Below, piece after piece: positions 11,226 to 23,093 of a stretch of DNA of 64,000 nt. The notes under the pieces are model-generated. The model was given only the letters and a program-made list of their open reading frames with translations. It searched no databases and was not told the DNA's origin. Position numbers and translations under genes: made by a program. The DNA lies in assembly GCA_014871385.1 (NCBI GenBank), contig CM026429.1, forward strand, positions 9,419,075 through 9,483,074. Direction: 5' to 3'. The stretch's first letter is position 1; each line of letters opens with the position of its first letter. Source of the stretch: Ceratodon purpureus (lineage: Eukaryota > Streptophyta > Bryopsida > Pseudoditrichales > Ditrichaceae).

Positions 11226-13563
11226 TTGCTATCTAAGAAGGACATGGATACTATAGAATATGACACATGAAGAGTTGATACAATCTTTGGAATGAAGGAC
11301 ATTGGCTCATTCAACTTTATAGAGAATCTCTTCAACATGTGATACTTATCCTGCCAATGGGGTGTGAAACCCACTCTTTATTGGAATCAAGTAAATGTCA
11401 TGGTTTTGTAAGCTACTGTGGTGTATATGTCAAAACATGACATGGTTGATCGGAAGAAAACAATTTAAAGTCCTGGAATCTTGGCCAAAAGAAGCTAAGG
11501 TTTGGCTCACCTTTGGTGGACCAAAACACTGTTGGACCAGGGTCGGTGGCTGATTCACTCTCCATGAATTTAGGCATCAACATTCTTTGTCTACAACATT
11601 CTGTTGCCTCCGCATTGAATTGGATAACCCATATGAGAATCAATCTAGTGTATGTGGTCACCAAATAAAAGGCCATGAAATACTAAAGAAAAAGCCATTT
11701 ACATCACCCTTTTCGAGTGCGGACTTTGTCACATAATACAGCCATGGTAAAAGCTCCTTACTACCTCAAATTCCAAAATTGTCCCATACACTCTGCGCTC
11801 GTAGTATTGTATTGGTATTATGGAAGCATGTCTCTCCACAACAAATCTTTAACCAAAGGACTCCCGTATTGTGATGTTGTAGAAGTATCATGTGTACAAT
11901 TATGGGAACATGTCCCTCATAATTGTATACAAAAATCTTTAACCAAAAGCCTCCTATATTCAGTGGCTGGAAACATGCAGTACACAGCAGCTGTCCAGAG
12001 TTTACAAAAGATTGTATACTGGTACACTGCGATTAAAACCTTTATGAAATTATGAGGCCACTGGTGAGTTTGTAATGACATGTACTGCAGTGTGTAGTAT
12101 GAATATACTGTTTGTATAACAAAACTGCACGATAGTTGTATGATTTCATTTGGTTCGGAGGGAGTGGGGTAGTGGTCCTGCACTAACCGTACCCAATAAC
12201 TTAACCAATCACATGAGTAAAGTATTTTTACATTTTCTAGTTGATGTAGTGGTCTGTTTTGATAGAAGGGCTACAACCAATAGCAAGCATAGATGACACG
12301 AAGAACACATTATCAAAAAGAAAATTAGGTTGTTGCAATCTTGGGGTGATCAAAACAAGTTCTTTTAAAATAATTGTCTTCAGAGTCCATAAATGTTGGA
12401 ATAAGAATCTTTGGAGGACTTCAAAATGGAAAGCTTCATGAGGTTCTCAACTTCTCATAACTTATACATTGGAGTTCATGTGAGTTTTAAGCTTGTGCAA
12501 GGTTGTTTTTTTTGTGTAATCTCAACTTCCTTATTCCCAATCATGAGCATATATTTTGGAAATATGCAGCCCTGGCCGCCTTCTTGTGCAAGAGTTGTAA
12601 CTTTAGCATTCGTTCAATCATCTAAAAGACCATGGAATGGACGATTTTTGCAACGTTGGCATGAGCAGGTAAACCACAATTCCAACCTCAAACTTGCAAC
12701 ATTTTTAAGGCTTTAAAACTCTCCTACTAATTGACTCCTTACGTGTAGAATTCCAATTATATTTTATAGTCAATGAAAAAATTTGTGAGCTCCACCTCAA
12801 CTTTTTCTCATTATAAATCCAAAAGTAGTTACCATGGCTATCCACTAATGAGAATGCTCCATTTCATTGTTTATTGGTGGAAACATGCTCTAAAGTTTGT
12901 ATACACCTATTTCTGTGAGAATAGTTGTGTTCAGGTACATAAAAAATAAAATAAAATACAAATGTGTTGATACAGCAAATTGATATGCATATGGATTGAC
13001 ATTGATATTTCAACAACAAAAATAGCAAAGAATTATGGATTGGGTGAAGACTTCACTTACACCACATGCACATTAAATGTAAAATGAAATAAAATCATAT
13101 ATTTGTCTACAAAGTTATTAAAAATGCTCCCAATGGCCGAACAGGTAATTTACAGCATTTGATTCAAGTGGGGCATACAGTACTTTATCCCATATACACA
13201 GTGGTACTTTAGCCTTTCTGGAATACTGATTGTGGTGTGGTATTGAATGAGAGGTGTATGTACAATTGTAGGTTCTGGGTCATTGTCTTATCTCTCTTTA
13301 TTTTTATTTTTTAGGTTGCCTGTTGCACTTGTAATGGTGCCAGTGCATGACATCGAACTTGGCAATGAATTGCTCTCTCTGGTACATACTCTTCTCCTGC
13401 CAGCATGCAGCATGAAAAACTCAGCATTTAAAAAATAATTAATTGGTTATTGATAAGAAGGGAGCAGTTGAAACATTCATTATCATTATTCAGGATAAGG
13501 CCCCCTCATGATGGAACACTGTATTTCCTTTTTTATGTGAAGAAGAAGGGAGAAAACAACGAT
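11226..13563. other. Intergenic, AT-rich, with a small hairpin and two exon-like fragments
   Basis: A short inverted repeat lies at about 11890-11935 (gtacaattatggga against tccctcataattgtatac). Two fragments look exon-like: about 12568-12668, preceded by tatgcag and followed by gtaaac, and about 13314-13381, preceded by tttttag and followed by gtacat. They have open frames but no family I recognise, and no linked exons. Confidence 0.35.
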
Positions 13564-13690
13564 ACAGAAGAAGAGAAACTTCCGTCTCCGGAGGAGACTG
13601 GCATGAATTAAGAGTTTGTTGTTCCACCTCAATCCAATGCCCATGGGACAAAGGAATGGAAGCAAAGAACTACTCAACTCTTTCGAAGCA
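13564..13690 (+). repeat. Dispersed repeat, copy 1
   Basis: Shares several blocks in the same order with 15843-15990: agaagaagagaaactt, gtttgttccac, and gaagcaaagaactactc. Another partial match (ggcatgaattaagtgtttg) lies near 13994. Possibly remnants of one element or of a pair of terminal repeats; the intervening 2.2 kb shows no coding domain. Confidence 0.5.
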
Positions 13691-15842
13691 ACAATTTAGA
13701 ACTTTAGCTAAGGAGATCAATGTGAATAAAATGTCTCTTTGTTGTACCACTAAGAGTATTGCCACCATTGGCACCAATGGGTTTGAGCACGTCAAGGAAT
13801 TTGCAATGTCCTTCACTATAGTGATGCCAATTGAATATGAGAACTGGGTCCTTCAATTTTTCCACTTGACGGGTATGATAGATGGCGCATTATGTTCTTC
13901 CAAGCCATTGTAGATTTTATGATAAGTTGAAATCTAATCATTGGATGACTGTTGCTGATAATAGAAGAACTCTCACTCTTGCATTATAAAGGTTGGCATG
14001 AATTAAGTGTTTGTTTGTCAGGTTTTTTCTGTCGAGGTCCAAAAGGCTATTACTAAAACAATAATAGAGACAAACTAGACTAAAAGGGGCTATAGTGGAT
14101 AAAAAATAGCGTCACTTTGTAAATAATCTCTTTTGATTGTAAATGGTAAATGTGGCAAGGTACAAGAGGAAATCTTATTGGGCTAAGCCATCACTTACTA
14201 ATCATAGTTATATCATCCTTCCCATTAGCATTCTTGTTGTTACATGTAAAGGTAAGGTGCTCCAACTGTATGTCAACCTCACATAGGTTAGTGGTATAGA
14301 ACCATATTTTTGTTTTAGGATGAACACTACAAGAACAATTACAAACTTAACTATAGCCTAAAGACAAGAGAGATAAAGAGTCTAGTAGCTAATAGTATCA
14401 AGTGTAAAGAAAAAAAATCTAAAATCCTTTTAGGCCTGCTTTCTATAAGCCTCTTACAATCATGTGTAGTGATAGAAGAGAAAACTGGTGCACATGTTTA
14501 TGTAATACATTCATTCACTTTAAAAGTGTATTGAATTGATTCTATTTCCTATTGAAAATGTCGTATAGATGTTATGCAGAGTTTAAGTTAGGTGATTGTA
14601 TAGGCTACCTTAACAGACTATAACAATGTCTTGAAAACCAATCTTGCATCATTTTTATGGTAGTAATCAAGACATTATTCTCGTGAAAAATGACTTATGT
14701 AGCGTGTCATCCAAAATTCTAAATTGTACCATGAAGTGATTGTTCTAAAACTTGACTATATACATGTTTATTGATACACCAATTCTAATCCAAAAAGTCA
14801 TATCATCCAAAATTATAATTCCACCACCACCATGTATTGTTATCTCAAGAACACTACATGTTGGTATACTATATGGATCATAACTTCAAAACTATGAAAT
14901 GCCATCAAACTTAGTATATTAATTTTAGACTCATAAGCAAAAATTACACAACTTCAATGAAAGTCCAATCTTGATGGCTCTTGTAAATTTGAAACATCCA
15001 ATAGTATTCTTGGCAAAAAGACATGAGTTTATTTTGTTTTATTTGCAATTGTTAACCACTTTTATACAACACATGCCTCATTGTTCAAACATTCACATGT
15101 ACAGGACAATAGATACCTCTAATACATGTTTTGTTGCTTGGACAACAATTTTCAATCTTTCCTAGTCATATTTAGAACACAAAATCATTCTTCTGTAAAA
15201 GTTAGTTTCTTTGCTCTAACTCCAAGTTCTAATTTTGCTTCAAAGGAAGTGCTCATTACTAAGCATATGCACAATTGCAATACAACACCTACATACAAAC
15301 TTCTTAATACTTCCTTTATACTACATCCTCTATATAATATAGAAAATACGTCTAATTATTTTTGAGAATCTAATGCATATTCCATCATTTTAACTTTAAA
15401 TAACACTTCAAAACATATATAGTTTATATAAAAGATTTGGATAGAAGATTGTATCAAGTTCTACAACTACTGATAAAAACTATGTCATCAATTAAAAACT
15501 TTTGTGCATATAAGATTTGAAAGAACTCACTGAACAAAACTATTCAAACGAGTCAAAGAACCTAAAAATTACAAGTATCATACATAGGTTTATTTGCATA
15601 CAATTGGCTTAGACATATATAATCTTAACTAAAAATAGAATCCTACTCCAATTGCTACATCAAAGAACTGGGAGATCCAATTGTTAGTGTAAAGTCATCC
15701 AAATTCAATAGATGAACTACTCGTTGAAATTCTCTATCTTGGGCTAAAATTGAAACATAAGTTGAGATACTTTGATCCTGTCCAAATAATGTTCAAGTAA
15801 GGTCCAGATAAATTGGGGTTTCAAACCAATTGTTTTTCAAAA
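13691..15842. other. Intergenic, AT-rich, nothing recognised
   Basis: Lies between the two dispersed-repeat copies. The open frame starting at 13656 has no recognisable domain and overlaps the repeat. Confidence 0.45.
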
Positions 15843-15990
15843 TACAAGAAGAAGAGAAACTTCAATTTTTGAAGAAAACCAACTTGAATTTAGCGTCCGT
15901 TTGTTCCATCCCTAATTTAATGTCCATCCCTAATTTAATGTCTAAGGGGCAAGAAATAGAAGCAAAGAACTACTCCACCTTTAAAATACA
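15843..15990 (+). repeat. Dispersed repeat, copy 2
   Basis: Direct-orientation relative of 13564-13690. It contains an internal 18-bp tandem duplication, catccctaatttaatgtc twice in a row, at about 15907-15942. Confidence 0.5.
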
Positions 15991-16029
15991 ATATATTCAT
16001 TGATTGTCTTGTAAAACTCCCGGTTCTCT

Positions 16030-16830
16030 ATACCACAACCATATTGTAAAAGGAAAGTCCCTCCCGGTAAGAGCTCACGGCGTGAAAGGGATCAAGAGGT
16101 GAAGAGCAAAGGCGTAACCCGACCCGAGCCAAAGGGCCTCTCCCAAACCGTGATCCCCAATGGCCAGGCGCTCCCCGCAAATTTTCCCGCATGGAGGAAT
16201 TCGGGGCAAAAACCCGGGAGCCCTCCCAACCCATGTTATGCTGCAGGAGGTGCTCCAGATCCCTACACTAAAAAAACCCAAAGGGAGTTACGTGTCCATA
16301 GTGGATCAAAGTAAAAAATGAAGTGATCATTGCAACAGCCCTATGCGCCCTCCCAAAGCCACACCCAGGCTTTCGGATAACTCAAGTATCCACACGCAAT
16401 TTCAGGGATCTGTCTATTTACCCCCATCAAGCGGTGCTTGGGGGGTGGGTCGGATGCCAGGGTCGGGGGGTTGGGGAGGGGAGGGGCAAATCTCTGCCCC
16501 TATTATTTGCCTTGAGTGGGGGTCCTAGTGATCTCATGAGGACCTCCCTGGGGTAAATTGGGGCCTACGGCCCCAAATTTATAAAAAAAAAAACCAAAAA
16601 AGGACCCCATGACCCCAAAACGGGAAGGGGCAGCAAAATGGAACCCACCGAGCCTAGCGACCGAACCTGCGGTTGTGGTTCGGTAGCACCTCTTGATGGG
16701 GGGAAATAGAGAGACCCCAATTTCAGTGTGTCACCGCTCAGAATAGCTGCCGCTGCCGCAAGTAAAACTTCAGCTGCTCCAGATATGAAGATGCTAAACT
16801 TCACACCGGGGTGAAGATATTTCATCCTGC
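16030..16830. other. GC-rich island in AT-rich DNA, probable insertion of unknown type
   Basis: This stretch is much richer in G and C than either side, with C-runs and G-runs (for example around 16430-16480). The related phrases gaggtgctccagat and cagctgctccagat occur near 16249 and 16768. The open frames in it overlap on both strands and show no domain. I see no clear terminal repeats or target duplication. Confidence 0.35.
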
Positions 16831-17753
16831 TGATTTGTTCCGTCTTGATTCCTGCTACAGCTCCCTACCATGGAGATGCAAATCATGGTTCCCATTATTT
16901 TAGTATCCCCAAACGGCACCAGCTTTCACCTTTCCATATGCAGTAACCACGGTGATGGTGTCCCATTCTCCCTCACTCTGCATTAAATCCTCCACCATCA
17001 CCTTTTTTAATGCTCCCTATGCAATTGATGAAACATCAATTTGTGTCAAAAAGATGGCTTCTCTATCTATTTTCAGAGAGCTCTGTTAGCACTATGAAGT
17101 ACCATGTTTTGTACCTGGTACCAGATTGGAATCTGGACAGCCAACCAGAAGTTCTTATCAAACCTTTCCTTTGATCGAAGGCTGTAATTGTAGGATCAAG
17201 TGAATTACATCTGCCTACTTTCGGAGAGATGGAATTGATGAGTTACACAGGCATTGAGGCAAGGTGCACATGAGCAAGTAAAGATATGTGCGGTGGATGA
17301 GGATAGGATATAATTTCCATTAAAAGAGACCGTTAGTGACATGCAAAGTGAATGATCCGATGCACATCACCGCTAAAGTACATGTTTTTCCAGACTCGGT
17401 GATGATCTGGGTACCACAGACGATGCTGCTATATGAACATTAGCTAATGTGGCGGTGTATCTCAATTGCGACCTCACATACAGGAGTTTTTTCTCGAGTA
17501 CGGAACTAGGATTTTGATTAATAGGCACATGAATTTGTACTAAGTAGTGATCTAGAGCGGAACAATGAAGCTATGTACTGACCATGAACAGGTGGATGTG
17601 AATCCGGGGACTGCAGAGTTGGCCTTATGAAGGGCACAGGGATCGACTCTGATGGTGTGCCTATTTCGATCATGGGACCGCATAGAAAGCAGGGCGTATG
17701 TTGAGCCCAGACTGGAGAGTGTTTGCAATTTCGCAAAATGGTGGAGGATGAGA
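16831..17753. other. 3' flank of the DELLA-clade gene
   Basis: Non-coding; should contain the minus-strand 3' UTR and polyadenylation region. The minus-strand frame ending at 17518 is an overlapping shadow and not a gene. Confidence 0.5.
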
Positions 17754-19484
17754 TCATGTACACTGCCATGCCGAGGCAGCGATCAGAGGGCGCGTGTGCC
17801 AACCGAGAGTAAGGCAACCCAGTTTCTCTTCGACTCGGTAGCCCTCGCCTGAGAATAAGGTGAGCAGAGTGCTGGCCTGTTTGAATGCGTTCAAGCCCAA
17901 TTGGATGGGCCGGTAGCCCGCCTTCATCAAACGCAGCCGCCATTGAACTAGGTTCTCATGTCGCTCAGTGCGAGCTGCGTTCTCGCAAGCTACGATGTTG
18001 TAGATCTCCCGGCCTAGGTACATCTCGGCTAGGAGTTGTTCGTTGCTCTCGGAAGGTAAGTTGCAGGCTTCAAGCGAGTCGAACATGGTGGAGTAATAGT
18101 GTAAGGCCTCCGTGAACCTGCCGAGGAACGAGGGGTTGTTGTGGTTTGCCTCATGCTCGACGATGGTGAAAATTCTGGGCTTCAGTGCTCGAACTGCACG
18201 TAGTACTTCGTCGATGGGGCGGACAGGGCCGTTCGAGAAGAGAAGCTTGTGGAGTTGTAATACAGAGTTCACTGCCACCGCCTCGCCATGGCGCACCTGG
18301 AGCATCCATGGTTTTATGTCGTCCAATTTCACAGCGACCACGCCCCGGAATTCGAAATCCACCTTAACAGTGTCTGCTAATTGACGCAACTTCTTGCCAA
18401 TCTCCTGCAATACATCGTTCCCTCCGGGTTGGGGAGGCCCGATGCCTGTAAGGCGGAGACGGGGAGGTCCTCCGGACCGTAGCGCCAGGGCTTGGATCAA
18501 TGCGGGCCACTGGAGACCGTGCATGAGATTGAAATCTATCACATGAACCTGCTTATGGCCGGCAAAAGCCTCAAGAATCGCCTGATTAGCCGTGAAGTGT
18601 GCAAACTTGAGATATGGACATGTCTCGTAGAAGTGAAAATGCAGCAACTCAGAGAGAGAATCTGACTGGTTACTGCCGCTGTTGCCGCTAGAGGAAGCGG
18701 CGCCGTAAATCCGACGGGTCAAAGCATCGATGAAGTGGGAGGCCACCTTGCCCATAGGTCCCGGTGGCAGACGCAGGAGTTGGATCCGGCGGAGGGTCTC
18801 CTCTGCGAGGTTAAGATTATCCCTCTGAATAGCCTCCGCACAGGCAAGCAAAGAATGCACCAGCTGAATGCCACTGTTCTCATCCTCTCCCATCGGCATT
18901 TGTTGTTGCTGCTCCGCGACTGATCCGGAGGAGATACGCCCTTTCAAGGCATTCCCTTCAGTATATTGTGCTGTATCCATGGTCGTCACGCCCGGTTGGA
19001 AGCCGGGGGCAGTGGGACGATTGGTATTGTATTGTGTCGCAGCAAAGTTGGTCCCAACAGCGGGTGTATCCCGGTAGTGCAGAGTCGGGAGCGGGGGCGA
19101 GCCCGTCTCCAATGATGAATCACGGCTGGAGCTAACTTCTGGATCATTATTGGGAAGAGAGTCTTTCGTAAAGGCATTCCGCTGCTGCTGCGGTGGCGGC
19201 GCTGTCATGGGCCCAGCAGAGTTGGAAGAAAGCTCCTCGATCATGCAGTCAATCCATCCCGTCATATCACTCTGGCGGCTGCTTATCTGTAGACCAGATT
19301 CCGAAGTGTGGTGGGCAGGAATGCCCGGTTCTTGAGCGGCTGCACCCATAACGCTATGGAATTGCTCCAAATGCTGGGCTAGGTCGGAGGATTGCAGAAC
19401 ATTAGCATGTCTGGATTGCCCATCCACAATAGCCCCGCCGGTTGCCTCATGGCGGCTGCTACCTGGATAATATTGATATGCCAT
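17754..19484 (-). CDS. DELLA: DELLA-clade GRAS transcriptional regulator lacking a canonical DELLA motif
   Basis: One uninterrupted frame of 576 residues; ATG at 19482-19484, stop ending at 17754. DELLA proteins are nuclear repressors and cofactors; in vascular plants gibberellin removes them through the receptor GID1. The GRAS domain spans about 205-576: LHRI with VHSLLACAEAIQ at 209-220, VHVIDF at 313-318, the PFYRE-region LHYYSTMFDSLEA at 461-473, RTERHENLVQW at 505-515, and the SAW end LGWHTRPLIAASAW. These closely match DELLA, not other GRAS classes. Upstream, residues 30-47 (LQSSDLAQHLEQFHSVMG) match the LExLE segment and 72-87 (SDMTGWIDCMIEELSS) match the region after TVHYNP. The DELLA and VHYNP motifs themselves are not recognisable, as reported for bryophyte orthologues. 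The linker at 90-200 is Gln/Ser/Pro-rich. Confidence 0.95.
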   Translation of the reverse strand: MAYQYYPGSSRHEATGGAIVDGQSRHANVLQSSDLAQHLEQFHSVMGAAAQEPGIPAHHTSESGLQISSRQSDMTGWIDCMIEELSSNSAGPMTAPPPQQQRNAFTKDSLPNNDPEVSSSRDSSLETGSPPLPTLHYRDTPAVGTNFAATQYNTNRPTAPGFQPGVTTMDTAQYTEGNALKGRISSGSVAEQQQQMPMGEDENSGIQLVHSLLACAEAIQRDNLNLAEETLRRIQLLRLPPGPMGKVASHFIDALTRRIYGAASSSGNSGSNQSDSLSELLHFHFYETCPYLKFAHFTANQAILEAFAGHKQVHVIDFNLMHGLQWPALIQALALRSGGPPRLRLTGIGPPQPGGNDVLQEIGKKLRQLADTVKVDFEFRGVVAVKLDDIKPWMLQVRHGEAVAVNSVLQLHKLLFSNGPVRPIDEVLRAVRALKPRIFTIVEHEANHNNPSFLGRFTEALHYYSTMFDSLEACNLPSESNEQLLAEMYLGREIYNIVACENAARTERHENLVQWRLRLMKAGYRPIQLGLNAFKQASTLLTLFSGEGYRVEEKLGCLTLGWHTRPLIAASAWQCT

Positions 19485-22400
19485 CAACAATTCTTTTCCA
19501 CCTCACCACTTCGCAACTCCACTGCTCTAGATAGGCAATATCATCGATACGACATCCTGCAAAACACCATATCCGAAACTTTCAGCAGTCGAATTTAATT
19601 ACTTCACATGTCACCTGATGATTTCGTTTGGGCTATTGTGAATTCCACAGACGATCTTTGCCAGAAAACTTGAATAGATCGATAAAGTAAATGCTTTTAG
19701 TCCCCAAAAGCTGATTCTGGCACATCAAGTGGGAGGCCAGACAATCTATGATACAGTTGAATTAATCATTAATTGAATAATTATGAAACTCCTTCCACTA
19801 GATTCGAGTCCAGATACATTCTATTATCTGGTTAAATTATACCCAATGTGATCTCTGGAGCAGAAGGGTATCATAACCGATTCACAAAGTCTTGACAAAA
19901 ACATCTGAACAGGGTTCCGAAATATATCTACGAGTTCTACTACAAAAACTTCTCTGCTTACGGAATAGCTTACAAGGTACTTAGGTCATTTACAAGAATT
20001 TCTAAAAGCATCGATTCTAGAGAAGGAAATGAAGGCAACCTCGATGCTCTGCTGAGGAAAAACGGGACCGACTGCCAAGCATTTTGCCAGCTACGCACTG
20101 TCATCGCTCAGACGTTTAGACCCTCTGTCAAGCAAACATGATGTTAACATCAGTACAAAGATTAATTACAACGCTCTCATCGAAGAAAGACATGATGTAA
20201 CAAATAGTCTCGAAGCACTAAGTTATCCGGGAGCATTTTATTCATGGCACAACCAAGACTGAGGTTCTGAACGATACAGCTGGAACGTCTCCTATTTCCA
20301 CTTCCCCCTCAACGTTTTACTGGCTTTATCAACCTGATCCAATTCCCTAAAGGATAATTGGTAACCACCTCAGAGGTCTTCCTTTCAGCACTTAAACACT
20401 CGTGTTGGACAGCATCAACAAAATTGTCCACTAGGAGCATCTCCAACCTTGAACGGAAACATGCCCACGGTATCGCATGCTGCTAACAGAGGACACTTCC
20501 GTACTGTCTCTACCTCACAGAAGAGCTACCCCGAGTGAAAAACTTAGAATTGGGTGTAAGGACCCGAGTTTCTTGTACTTCATACTGAATGTCGTCACAG
20601 CCGGCATGCTCGCGTGTCAAGATTACAACTCTTCTAGCGACCAATCTGACAATAATTGCCCTCTGGTTCCTCGAGGTGATACACAAGAGGCATCATAACG
20701 TCTTATCAAAGTACAACTGTTGTCGCAAAAACTGTGACCGTCTCGCAATTGCAGTCTCTGGTTAGCACAGAGAGTGTACTACACTTGACAGAATGTTACC
20801 CCCGCACAGTCCACGAAAACTAAACCACAAAGTCGAAACTCTCCATCTATTTCCTCATTCTATACGAAATAACGTTCCTTCCTCTAATGTTCGAGACCCT
20901 GCTGCTTTTCTTGCTCTACTCCGCCGCTTCCAGAACATTGATGCACAAATTCTTCGAAGACTACTTGCTCATCAAGCACTCTCTGAAGACCCATTACTAA
21001 TAACAACCAAAAACAGCATCAAAACCGTGCCGATCCTTCATCAAAGGAATGCCGTAACACATAGAAGTTGTGAGAAGAGATAGTTCTAAGCGAACAGCAC
21101 CAAGGAGAAGAGTGGTGCTTACAGGCGAAGGCGACCAGCTGCAAGTGCTGAAATTCTTGCCAAGTCCTTGAAGAGCTTCTACCTTGCCGACGACAATCTA
21201 ACTCAGATAGCAAACTTTCATTGAAGGGAGCATCGACGTCAAGATAGCACCGCAAAGAATACCGTCGACAAACACTCCGTGCTCTCCAAGCCCTTCTGAG
21301 GAAGCAGCGGGGCATGAAACAGGCTTACAATCAGAAGCAGATGACTTGCAATTAGAAGAAAGAATCTTCACCTTTGTCAAGTTGTGAACACTTTTGACAA
21401 TCCGCCTAGTTCCGCTCTAAGTTAAAAGCTCCCAGTGACCCACTTGAGAACACGAATCATCTCTAATACAAAAGACCACAATTAATACTCAACACTACTG
21501 TATCAGTTCAAAGATCAACTACACCCTCACAACCACCTCTCGGCCTCAACAACACATCCAACGTCACAAACCGACCCCTTCACCCCCAACACAACCACCA
21601 CCACAACAAAAACACCAGAACTACCACCACGACCAAAAAACCAACACTCAAACTAAACTACACTAATCACAAATCCAAGACACCCTGCTGTAAGTCCACA
21701 ATGGCATCCCAAGTACCCACACTGAATTCCGAATTTACTCCACCCCAGCTAGCTCTCAAACAACAAAGACCTCCATCATACACAAACACACGCCAAGCAA
21801 CCGCTCAACCTACAGAGAGATGATCCCTCTCACTCACTCCTCCACCCACCCACTCACCCACCCTCTCACACACTCACTCACACACTCACTGTCATACATG
21901 TCCAGGAAGCAGATGGGTCTCGTCGACGATCGTACTGCAAGCTAGCTACAACACTGATCACACTAACTCCGACAACCCAGAGAGACCACGACTAGACACA
22001 CAAGCGAAGAGAATTCAGAGACTGGAAACAGGGGGGAGGCGCGATTACCAGCGTCCAGTGCCATCACAGGGCGACTCTTTGTTTAGATTGCGAGACAGAG
22101 ATGAAGGTGAAGACTGCGAGGTTGCGACCTTGTGAAAAGCTAGATACCTCCCAGGCAATGTGCGGGAGGACGGGCAGGGAGGCGTTTGCGACCTTGGCGA
22201 AGGTTACTCGGTTGCCACGATGGCACGGCTAGGGTCGTTTTCTATAGTCCTTGTCGATGTAATTGCCTTTTGCAGTTTTCACGTTACCTGTAAATTGTAG
22301 CTGAGAGCTCCCCCACCAAGGTTCGGGTTCAGTAAGTTTCAGAGGTCATCCAACTATTATCCTCTTTTTAACAAGGTTATTTGATAACATACGTATGATA

Positions 22401-22558
22401 CTTAAACCGGTAGTCCCCCTGCAGTCCCGAGGTTACCTCCCTCTTTCTAACTTCAGCGTCAAAATATCTGAAACTACTGTTCTAATTCGTTGTGAGCTCC
22501 GAGAGAGGTGGAGAGGCCTCACAAGATTAGGGTTCAAATGGTGAAGAGCCTGTCCCCG
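19485..22558 (-). other. Probable long 5' leader and promoter-proximal region of the DELLA-clade gene
   Basis: About 3 kb of moderate GC content, clearly higher than the DNA beyond 23 kb, without coding exons. A minus-strand TATA box at 22559-22567 is the nearest good core promoter upstream of the ATG. If it is used, the transcript has a leader of about 3 kb, probably spliced. Minus-strand G/T- and G/A-rich runs (read on plus as cactcactcaccc and similar, 21830-21895) lie inside. Confidence 0.35.
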
Positions 22559-22567
22559 CTTTATATA
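22559..22567 (-). promoter_or_regulatory. TATA box candidate (minus strand)
   Basis: Reads tatataaag on the minus strand. Start of transcription would fall near 22530, with the DELLA-clade gene as the only target in that direction. Confidence 0.4.
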
Positions 22568-22587
22568 CTCGGAAACCCGGTTTAAAT

Positions 22588-23093
22588 GATACTTAGATGA
22601 AGTTTATATTTTGAACCAGGAAAAATTCTAAACCTCTAAAATCTAAACGGTAATTTGGCACTTTCATTTGGCAGATTTACAAGTAACTACCGGATCTTCC
22701 CGATCATTGTATCCCACTCGGCCACACCTTGTTACTTGGACATCTTTTGGGTTTTAACTCCGGGTGTGGCCATGTCAGTGATGGAGGAAGTTAACTGATC
22801 TAGTGGTGGTGTTTGATCATTTATGCATGATAATTATGTGACATTTAGGTGAGATTTAGATTTTGAACTGGAAAATATCCGAAACCTCTAAAATCAAATA
22901 GGTAATTTGGCATTTTCATTTGACGGACTTACAAGTAACTGCTGGATCTCCCCCATCATTGTCCCCACTGGGCCACTGCCTTGTTACTGGGCATCTTTTG
23001 GGTTTTTTACTCCGGGTGTGGTCATGTCAGGGATGGGGTGAGTTTATCTGATCCGGTGGGGCTGGGGCGGTGTTTTGGAGGTTTGATCGGTGT
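22588..23093. repeat. Diverged tandem duplication, unit about 252 bp
   Basis: Copies at 22588-22839 and 22840-23093 share blocks in the same order: tttgaac, gaaa/taaacctctaaaatc, ggtaatttggca, acaagtaactgc/ac, catcttttgggttttt, ctccgggtgtgg and catgtcag. No coding capacity. The first copy starts just upstream of the minus-strand TATA box. Confidence 0.75.

Noticed and set aside
13564-15990. LTR retrotransposon bounded by the two dispersed repeats
   Set aside because: The repeats are short and diverged, and the interior has no gag, protease, reverse transcriptase or integrase sequence.
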